From positions 1 to 5,014 of the forward strand of contig JANXGZ010000067.1 in assembly GCA_024958995.1 (NCBI GenBank): a stretch of DNA of 5,014 nt, in the 5' to 3' direction. Positions 1-5,014 of the stretch are shown here, piece after piece. This DNA is from Methylococcales bacterium. GTDB lineage: Bacteria > Pseudomonadota > Gammaproteobacteria > Methylococcales > UBA1147. How positions within the stretch are numbered: position 1 is the first letter of the stretch; every line of letters begins with the position of its first letter. The notes beneath the pieces were generated by a model. It saw only the letters and a program-made list of their open reading frames with translations. It was not told the origin of the DNA and ran no database searches. The translations under genes and the position numbers were made by a program.

Positions 1-2
1 GC

Positions 3-28
3 ATTTTATTTATTATCGAAAATAAAAT
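3..28. repeat. A/T-only inverted repeat, 9-bp arms
   Basis: ATTTTATTT at 3-11 is matched exactly by its reverse complement AAATAAAAT at 20-28, with an 8-base spacer. The arms have no G or C, so the RNA hairpin would be weak, and such repeats arise readily in DNA of about 22% G+C as found in bases 1-60. No function is assigned. Confidence 0.4.
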
Positions 29-85
29 CACTATAAATAAAGTTCTGGTGATAGAAATGTTGAACACCTATGAAACAGTAGATCC

Positions 86-99
86 TTTTCTCGAGAAAA
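86..99. repeat. 14-bp perfect palindrome
   Basis: TTTTCTCGAGAAAA reads the same on both strands, centred between 92 and 93, with no spacer. The symmetry would suit a binding site for a dimeric regulator. It lies about 145 bp upstream of the candidate promoter at 244-274 and inside the two small overlapping open frames, so a link to any gene here is inference only. Confidence 0.35.
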
Positions 100-243
100 A
101 TAAGCAGGCAATATATCCCCGATAAACAAATCTAAAATCATCATTTTTCCTACACCGTAACTCCAATACATCTAACTAGAATTAAGGTTGTACCCGTAAA
201 TAAGATTAATGTCATTAGGGACGAAACAGAGACAATTCAAGAT

Positions 244-274
244 TTGACTCAAATGCTTTGATAAAATTTATACT
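244..274 (+). promoter_or_regulatory. Candidate sigma70 promoter upstream of mfd
   Basis: TTGACT at 244-249 matches the -35 consensus at five of six bases, and TATACT at 269-274 matches the -10 consensus at five of six. The spacer is 19 bp, longer than the usual 17, which lowers confidence, and A/T-rich DNA gives many chance matches. Transcription would start near 280-283, close to the short GGTAACC symmetry at 277-283. This gives mfd a leader of about 190 bases, or starts a short separate RNA ending at the terminator-like stem at 390-438. Confidence 0.4.
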
Positions 275-280
275 GGGGTA

Positions 281-438
281 ACCCTAATTGATCAGAATCA
301 GTTGATTTCTATTCGAACGATCAGAAGATCGAGGAAATGGTTCACAGAGCGTTAGCCGAAGTGAATCGACGGCTAAGCCAACAATGAACGGGGCTGTTAA
401 TTTCTACCACGCGATATGGGAAAATAGCGCCCTTTTTT
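281..438 (+). ncRNA. Possible structured leader or small RNA
   Basis: This is a candidate only. It is framed by the promoter-like site at 244-274 and the terminator-like stem at 390-438. Helices that can be drawn by eye are CGATC 318-322 with GATCG 327-331 (AGAA loop), 339-345 with 361-367 (seven pairs including one G-U), 352-358 with 370-376 (seven perfect pairs), and 390-398 with 423-432. The second and third helices cross, so they form either a compact pseudoknot or alternative states. AGCC at 376-379 could also pair with GGCT at 392-395, disrupting the terminator stem. I recognise no known RNA family. It may be an mfd leader, a separate small RNA, or the untranslated end of a lost gene. 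Confidence 0.25.
390..438 (+). terminator. Intrinsic terminator-like stem with T6 run
   Basis: GGGGCTGTT at 390-398 pairs with AATAGC plus CCC at 423-432, leaving G429 as a single bulge and including one G-U pair. The loop is 24 bases and the stem is followed directly by six T residues at 433-438. The G+C-rich base next to the T run is typical of rho-independent terminators; the long loop and bulge are less typical. It ends only 30 bp before the mfd start codon. It may therefore end an upstream transcript, with mfd read from a promoter I cannot see or by read-through, or may act as an attenuator in the mfd leader. Confidence 0.5.
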
Positions 439-468
439 CATTCTTCCGTTAAATCGCCTGCCCACCTG

Positions 469-3400
469 ATGAATCCGATATCCAGAAACGCCGCGCCGAC
501 CTCCCCCTTCGCCCCGGATGAACCAAAGCGGCAAGGGGACTTCGACACCTGGAACGGATTACAGGGCTGCAGCGATTCTCTTGCTATCGCATCGCTGGCG
601 GCACGATCAAACCGACTGACGTTGGTCATTACCTCAGACGCTCAAAATGCCCTGAGGATGGAACACGAGGTGCGCTTTTTTCTGTCCGAAGAGGTTCCGG
701 TTCTGCACCTTCCCGACTGGGAAACCCTCCCCTACGATGTATTCTCCCCGTTGCCTGAAATTACATCGAAGCGCCTGGAAACGCTGGCTGGTCTGCCATC
801 GAATCAGAGAGGAGTCCTCGTCCTAACAGTCGCCACACTGATGCATCGCATCGCACCCCGAGATCATATCCTCGCCAACAGTTTTGCCTGGAACGTCGGG
901 CTATCGCTGCCCCTCGACAAGATCAAGCTGCATCTTGCATCCGTGGGATACCAGAACACCTCACAGGTTTTCCAGCACGGTGAATTTGCGGTCAGGGGAT
1001 CGATCCTGGACCTGTTCCCAATGGGCAGCAAACTTCCCTATCGAATCGAACTGTTCGACGATGAAATCGAGTCCATCAGAACCTTCGACACAGACACCCA
1101 GCGTTCATTGGAGCGCTTCGAAAAGATCCGACTTTTCCCGGCCAGGGAGTTTCCATTCGACGATCATTCGATCAAGCGGTTCCGTCAGCGTTTCCGGGTC
1201 GAGTTTCCGGAGACTTCCCCATACAACCCGGTCTACCAGGATGTCAGCAACAGCATCACACCCGGGGGAATCGAATACTACATGCCCCTGTTCGTCGAAC
1301 AGACCGAGTCAATTTTCAATTACTGTCCCGCCAACACACTCACAGTTGCCGACGATCAGGTGATGGAGGCAGCCCATGCGTTCCATGCTGAAGTCCATTC
1401 CCGTTACGAACAGCGTCGCCATAATCTGGACCGTCCGGTGCTGAAACCGGAAAAACTTTTTCTGGCTCCCAACGACCTGGAAAACCATCTGAATGAAACG
1501 GCCCAGATTCGCATCCGTCGGCACCACCCGGAGCCGATCACAGACGACACTCGAATCAGTTTTGACAGTGGTGCATTGCCAGACGTCTCTTTCAAATCAA
1601 AAAACCAGTACCCAGCAGAAAACCTGGTGAAATTTCTGCAGGAATTCGATGGCCGAGTGCTCTTTATTGCCGAGACTGCCGGTCATCGGGAAACACTCGT
1701 CGAAAGCCTTGGCAAACAGGCAGTTTTTCCGGAAATTGTCTCTAACTGGCAGCAATTCCGAGACTCCCAGGCGACCCTGTGTCTTCTGGTAGCGCCACTA
1801 GATCACGGCCTTGTTCTCGAAACCAGCGGTATAGCCATCATTACCGAAAGCCAACTGATGGGAGAGCGAGCCCAGCAGCGGCGGCGCAGGAAGAGAACCA
1901 GCGGGCAGGAACTCGAAAACATCATTGGCAATCTGACCGAACTTTCAGCCGGTTCTCCGGTTGTTCACCAGGAACATGGAGTCGGCAGGTATCTGGGGCT
2001 CAAGAACCTGGAGGTTGGGGGGATAGAGACCGAATTCCTTGTCCTAGAATACGCCAACAACGACAAGCTGTACGTACCGGTATCGGGGCTGCACCAGATC
2101 GGGCGCTACACGGGTGCAAGCGAGGAAACGGCACCACTGCACAAGCTCGGCGGCGAGCAATGGAAGAAGGTCCGCAAGCGCGCCGCGGCCCGGGTCCGTG
2201 ACGTTGCCGCGGAACTGCTCGACATCAACGCTCGCCGGGCAGCAAAATCCGGTTTCGCCCACCGAGTTGAGGACATTGAATACCACGACTTTGCCCTGGG
2301 CTTCCCGTTCGAGGAAACGCCCGACCAGCAAACATCAATTGACCAGGTGTTAATGGACATGGCTTCCGGCCAGGCCATGGATCGCGTGATCTGTGGAGAC
2401 GTTGGTTTTGGCAAAACAGAAGTCTGCATGCGTGCGGCCTTTGTCTCCGTCCAGAATGACAAACAGGTCTCGGTCTTGGTACCGACCACCCTGCTGGCCC
2501 AGCAGCACTTTCACAATTTCAACGACCGGTTTGCCGACTGGCCGATCCGGATTGAAGTCTTGTCGCGTTTCGTCCCCCGCAAACGGCAGGATGCAATCAT
2601 GCAGGACGTAGCCGAGGGGAAAGTCGATATTCTGCTGGGCACCCACAAGCTGCTTCAAAAAAACATCCGCTACAAGAACCTCGGTTTGGTCATCATTGAC
2701 GAGGAACACCGTTTTGGCGTGCGTCACAAGGAACATTTCAAGACCCTGCGCAGCGAGATCGACCTACTCACGCTGACGGCAACGCCGATCCCCCGGACCC
2801 TGAATATGGCGATGTCGGGTCTTCGGGATCTTTCGATCATTGCCAGCCCTCCCCCCAATCGGCACGCCATCAATACCTTTGTCTCGGAATGGAACGACTC
2901 GATCATCCAGGAAGCCTGCCTGAGGGAGATCCGCCGGGGCGGCCAGATCTTCTTCCTGCACAACAACGTCAGGACGATCGAACGAAGCGCCCGCGATCTG
3001 GCGACGCTTTTGCCTGAGGCACGTATCGAGATCGCCCACGGGCAGATGCCCGAACGCAAACTCGAACAGGTGATGCTGGATTTTTATCACCAAAAATTCA
3101 ACCTGCTCCTCTGCACCACTATCATCGAAAGCGGGATCGACATCCCTAATGCCAACACCATCGTGATTAACCGTGCTGATAAGCTGGGGCTTGCCCAGCT
3201 ACACCAGCTACGCGGGCGGGTCGGCCGGTCCCATCACAGGGCCTATGCCTTCCTGATCGTGCCGCCTAAAACATTGATGACATCGGACGCCGTCAAACGG
3301 CTTGAAGCCATCGAGGCTTCAAGCAGTCTTGGCGCAGGATTCATGCTTTCATCGCACGATCTGGAGATCCGGGGCGCCGGTGAACTCTTGGGGGACGAGC

Positions 3401-3954
3401 AAAGCGGCCAGATCCAGGAAATCGGTTTTACCCTCTACACCGAAATGCTGGAACGCGCCGTTGCCAGCCTCAAATCCGGCAAAGAGCCGGAACTGGAAAC
3501 ACCACTCGACTCGGGCCCCGAAATTGACCTCCATTTCACCGCCCTAATTCCGAACGACTATCTGCCCGATGTTCACGTGCGGCTGGTCCTTTACAAGCGA
3601 ATCGCCAGCGCCGATTCAGCTGAAGAACTGCGGGAACTGAAGGTCGAAATGATCGATCGTTTCGGTTTGCTTCCGGAACCGACCAAGAACCTTTTCAAAA
3701 TCACCGAAATCAAGCTGGTCGCGAGCGAAATCGGTATTCTGAAAATTGAGGCCTCGGATACCGGGGGACGCATCCTGTTTGGCGAACAGCCCGACATTGA
3801 CCCGATGGTCATCATCGACCTGGTTCAGAAGCAGGCCCGGCGCTACAAGATGGACGGACCGGAAAAGCTGAGATTCTTCGAAAAACTGGAAAACGACCAA
3901 GAGAAGGTCGAGTTCGTCTACGAACTCCTGGAGGCACTGAAAAGAAAAGACTGA
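469..3954 (+). CDS. mfd: Transcription-repair coupling factor Mfd
   Basis: Mfd is a cytoplasmic ATP-driven DNA translocase that pushes RNA polymerase off DNA when it stalls at a lesion and recruits UvrA for nucleotide excision repair. The protein has 1161 residues (E. coli about 1148) and aligns throughout. The N-terminal UvrB-like module (to about residue 350) keeps R176, R192 and F196, equivalent to the E. coli UvrA-contact residues R165, R181 and F185. A basic linker (R471-R476) precedes the polymerase-interacting domain, about 485-545, with HQEHGVGRY at 500-508 and KLYVPVS from 533. The RecG-like translocase has Walker A GFGKT (646-650), DEEH (744-747), TATPIPRT (770-777), TTIIESGIDIP (883-893) and QLRGRVGR (913-920). 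The TRG region includes HDLEIRGAGELLG (963-975). The C-terminal autoinhibitory domain runs from about 1008. No key motif is missing. The ATG at 469 is the first start after the in-frame stop at 385-387; it gives about 11 extra N-terminal residues and has no clear Shine-Dalgarno sequence. It converges on the next gene with a 60-bp gap. Confidence 0.98.
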   Translation: MNPISRNAAPTSPFAPDEPKRQGDFDTWNGLQGCSDSLAIASLAARSNRLTLVITSDAQNALRMEHEVRFFLSEEVPVLHLPDWETLPYDVFSPLPEITSKRLETLAGLPSNQRGVLVLTVATLMHRIAPRDHILANSFAWNVGLSLPLDKIKLHLASVGYQNTSQVFQHGEFAVRGSILDLFPMGSKLPYRIELFDDEIESIRTFDTDTQRSLERFEKIRLFPAREFPFDDHSIKRFRQRFRVEFPETSPYNPVYQDVSNSITPGGIEYYMPLFVEQTESIFNYCPANTLTVADDQVMEAAHAFHAEVHSRYEQRRHNLDRPVLKPEKLFLAPNDLENHLNETAQIRIRRHHPEPITDDTRISFDSGALPDVSFKSKNQYPAENLVKFLQEFDGRVLFIAETAGHRETLVESLGKQAVFPEIVSNWQQFRDSQATLCLLVAPLDHGLVLETSGIAIITESQLMGERAQQRRRRKRTSGQELENIIGNLTELSAGSPVVHQEHGVGRYLGLKNLEVGGIETEFLVLEYANNDKLYVPVSGLHQIGRYTGASEETAPLHKLGGEQWKKVRKRAAARVRDVAAELLDINARRAAKSGFAHRVEDIEYHDFALGFPFEETPDQQTSIDQVLMDMASGQAMDRVICGDVGFGKTEVCMRAAFVSVQNDKQVSVLVPTTLLAQQHFHNFNDRFADWPIRIEVLSRFVPRKRQDAIMQDVAEGKVDILLGTHKLLQKNIRYKNLGLVIIDEEHRFGVRHKEHFKTLRSEIDLLTLTATPIPRTLNMAMSGLRDLSIIASPPPNRHAINTFVSEWNDSIIQEACLREIRRGGQIFFLHNNVRTIERSARDLATLLPEARIEIAHGQMPERKLEQVMLDFYHQKFNLLLCTTIIESGIDIPNANTIVINRADKLGLAQLHQLRGRVGRSHHRAYAFLIVPPKTLMTSDAVKRLEAIEASSSLGAGFMLSSHDLEIRGAGELLGDEQSGQIQEIGFTLYTEMLERAVASLKSGKEPELETPLDSGPEIDLHFTALIPNDYLPDVHVRLVLYKRIASADSAEELRELKVEMIDRFGLLPEPTKNLFKITEIKLVASEIGILKIEASDTGGRILFGEQPDIDPMVIIDLVQKQARRYKMDGPEKLRFFEKLENDQEKVEFVYELLEALKRKD

Positions 3955-4014
3955 ACTTAGAAACCGGGAACTCAAGGAAAAAAGCAGAGTACCTTTCCAG
4001 GCAACCCTGTACGA

Positions 4015-4758
4015 TCAGCCAATCACCCCGACAAGGCTTCCAAGCAGGTTTGCCACACCCACCATCCCCCGGGAAAGATTTGCCTCAATCTCTTGCATGG
4101 TAATTTCGCTGCTGCTCTTGCCCGCAGCCCAGTTGGCCATCACGGCACAGCAGGCGTAATCGATCCCGGCTTCACGCGCCAAGGCGGCTTCCGGCATGCC
4201 CGTCATACCGACCATATCGCAGCCGTCCCGTTCCATGCGCAAGATCTCGGCCGCGGTCTCCAACCGGGGGCCCTGCGTACAGCCATAGGTTCCCCCGCTT
4301 ACGATCTTCAAACCGGAAAGCCCGGACGCCCGCTCGATCATGCTGGCAAGTGTCCTGCTATATGGCCAGCTTAAGTCGATGTGTTTTACTTCCGAACCCG
4401 AGCCTTCGTAGAAAGTGCTTTTGCGACCGTGGGTATAGTCGATCAATTGCTCCGGTACGGCAATTTGCGCTGGCGGTAAATGCGAACTGATACCGCCGAC
4501 GGCGGCTACCGAAACAATATGAGTCACCCCGACGGATTGCAATGCACGGATATTAGCTCGGTAATTAATCTGGTGCGGCGCAATCGAGTGACCGTCCCCG
4601 TGCCTGGCAAGAAAAACGACATCATGACCCTTTAATTTACCAACAACGAGCGGTGCCGAAGGTTGCCCAAACTCCGTTTCAACACTTTGCCGAACCGGGT
4701 TTTCCAGATCTGCAAGCCGGTTCAGGCCTGACCCCCCAATGATTGCCAGGAACCCCAC
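4015..4758 (-). CDS. S-methyl-5'-thioinosine phosphorylase (MTIP)
   Basis: This 247-residue enzyme of the purine nucleoside phosphorylase / MTA phosphorylase family is predicted to split S-methyl-5'-thioinosine with phosphate into hypoxanthine and 5-methylthioribose 1-phosphate, in the cytoplasm. Visible landmarks are the phosphate-binding GGSGL (8-12) and RHG (52-54), PHQINYRANI (61-70), the core VSVAAVGGI (82-90), QGPRLET (162-168) and MTGMPEA (185-191). By my alignment, the two aspartates of human MTA phosphorylase that hold the 6-amino group (D220, D222) become N209 and A211, as expected for a 6-oxopurine substrate. It aligns end to end with P. aeruginosa PA3004. The start is GTG at 4758-4756, with a good Shine-Dalgarno seven bases upstream, and the N-terminus matches the homologue. 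It lies two bases after the hpt stop, so it is very probably co-transcribed and translationally coupled. An MTA phosphorylase (mtnP) label is the main alternative. Confidence 0.9.
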   Translation of the reverse strand: MGFLAIIGGSGLNRLADLENPVRQSVETEFGQPSAPLVVGKLKGHDVVFLARHGDGHSIAPHQINYRANIRALQSVGVTHIVSVAAVGGISSHLPPAQIAVPEQLIDYTHGRKSTFYEGSGSEVKHIDLSWPYSRTLASMIERASGLSGLKIVSGGTYGCTQGPRLETAAEILRMERDGCDMVGMTGMPEAALAREAGIDYACCAVMANWAAGKSSSEITMQEIEANLSRGMVGVANLLGSLVGVIG

Positions 4759-4760
4759 CG

Positions 4761-5014
4761 CTACATCCCCTTGCAGGCATAAATACCCGGCAGGTTGCGC
4801 CAGTATCCCTTGTAATCCATTCCGCAGCCAAAAAGGTAGCGGTTTTCGGATTCAAGCCCGACGAAATCAGCCTGGTGCGGCTTCGCCCGCCCCAGCAATT
4901 TCTCTACCAGAACCGCACTGTAAACCGAGGCCGCTCCCTGATCGGTACAGAACCGGGAAATAGCCTCAAGGGTCAGTCCCTCATCGAGAATGTCGTCCAC
5001 TACCAATACCAACC
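4761..5014 (-). CDS. hpt: Hypoxanthine-guanine phosphoribosyltransferase, C-terminal part
   Basis: This type I phosphoribosyltransferase joins hypoxanthine or guanine to PRPP, giving IMP or GMP in cytoplasmic purine salvage. Only about the last 83 codons are present; the usual length is about 180, so roughly 100 residues including the true start lie beyond the right edge. The PRPP-binding loop VLVVDDILDEGLTL occupies about 5009-4971, with the paired acidic residues at 4997-4992 and the catalytic-position aspartate at 4985-4983. Glutamate replaces the common threonine in the DTG part of the loop, a variant I recall from other proteobacterial members. The C-terminal base-binding segment contains GMDYKGYWRNLPGIYA, whose aspartate matches human HPRT D193. 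The frame ends at TAG 4763-4761, two bases before the phosphorylase GTG. The two genes probably form an operon; its promoter is outside the window. Another 6-oxopurine transferase such as Gpt is less likely, given this tail. Confidence 0.9.
   Translation of the reverse strand, partial: LVLVVDDILDEGLTLEAISRFCTDQGAASVYSAVLVEKLLGRAKPHQADFVGLESENRYLFGCGMDYKGYWRNLPGIYACKGM
4766..4772 (-). promoter_or_regulatory. Shine-Dalgarno site deciding the MTIP GTG start
   Basis: Read on the minus strand, AAGGGGA lies seven bases before the GTG at 4758-4756 and within the last codons of the upstream hpt gene. Its spacing supports GTG as the real start and suggests that ribosomes finishing hpt help to load the next gene. 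Confidence 0.7.

Larger units (their letters stand above)
1..468. other. Low-G+C intergenic region upstream of mfd
   Basis: This stretch has no recognisable protein gene. A hand count gives about 31% G+C for bases 1-300, then 43% for 301-360 and 50% for 361-420, against visibly higher G+C in the mfd gene. It holds an A/T-only inverted repeat (3-28), a 14-bp palindrome (86-99), a candidate promoter (244-274), possible RNA helices (318-376) and a terminator-like stem (390-438). Two short frames overlap on opposite strands: one open on the plus strand from the left edge to a TAA at 123-125, and one on the minus strand from ATG 144-142 to TAG 33-31. Neither resembles a protein I know and either may be chance in A/T-rich DNA. 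A third frame ends at TGA 385-387, just before the terminator-like stem. Confidence 0.7.

Noticed and set aside
290..326. Direct repeat GATCAGAA at 290-297 and 319-326
   Set aside because: An 8-bp repeat with two copies is too short and isolated to support an array, attachment site or operator pair.
390..432. Faint likeness to part of 6S RNA (a TTTC, TACCAC and GCGCCC pattern)
   Set aside because: The match is a few short words only, and the long closing stems of 6S RNA cannot be drawn around it.
884..1363. Plus-strand open frame of 159 codons inside mfd
   Set aside because: It is a shifted-frame shadow of the well-conserved mfd reading frame; its translation is rich in Ser, Arg and Pro, with no recognisable domain.
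1779..2201. Plus-strand open frame of 140 codons inside mfd
   Set aside because: It overlaps the conserved polymerase-interacting region of Mfd in another frame and has a low-complexity, Arg- and Gln-rich translation.
469..3954. RecG or UvrB as an alternative name for the large gene
   Set aside because: The gene joins a UvrB-like module, a polymerase-interacting domain, a RecG-like translocase and a C-terminal domain in one 1161-residue protein, a combination found only in Mfd.
3616..3975. Minus-strand open frame of 119 codons across the 3' end of mfd
   Set aside because: It lies antisense to the conserved C-terminal domain of Mfd and has no family resemblance; its length is explained by the codon bias of mfd.
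4093..4374. Plus-strand open frame opposite the phosphorylase gene
   Set aside because: The minus-strand frame carries all the phosphorylase motifs and a Shine-Dalgarno site, so this is an antisense shadow.
1..5014. CRISPR array, insertion sequence, tRNA gene or defence system
   Set aside because: I found no regularly spaced repeats, transposase or nuclease motifs, terminal inverted repeats or cloverleaf-forming sequence on either strand.

Overview
The window is an ordinary piece of a gammaproteobacterial chromosome at its right-hand nine tenths, preceded by a low-G+C intergenic region that is harder to explain. Mfd is very close to the Escherichia coli protein along its whole length. The S-methyl-5'-thioinosine phosphorylase resembles the Pseudomonas aeruginosa enzyme, which also lies near mfd in that genome. 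Together these point to a free-living or symbiotic gammaproteobacterium outside the enterics. The species cannot be named from this sequence.

Layout. Positions 1-468 carry no recognisable protein gene. Bases 1-300 are about 31% G+C by hand count and hold short palindromes and two small competing open frames. Bases 300-468 rise to 43-50% G+C. They contain a plausible sigma70 promoter (244-274), several possible RNA helices and a stem followed by six T residues (390-438) that looks like an intrinsic terminator just before mfd. Positions 469-3954 (+) are a complete mfd gene, the transcription-repair coupling factor. After a 60-bp convergent gap come two genes on the minus strand: S-methyl-5'-thioinosine phosphorylase (4015-4758, GTG start) and, upstream of it, the C-terminal part of a hypoxanthine-guanine phosphoribosyltransferase (4761-5014, cut by the right edge).

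How the genes work together. Mfd removes RNA polymerase stalled at DNA lesions and recruits UvrA; it has no evident link to the two minus-strand genes beyond position. Those two form a tight pair with two bases between stop and start, and their reactions are consecutive. The phosphorylase releases hypoxanthine from methylthioinosine, a by-product of polyamine and quorum-signal synthesis, and the phosphoribosyltransferase turns hypoxanthine into IMP. The most interesting unexplained part is the possible structured RNA or attenuator-like leader between about 281 and 438, upstream of mfd. No CRISPR array, transposon, tRNA or rRNA gene is visible.
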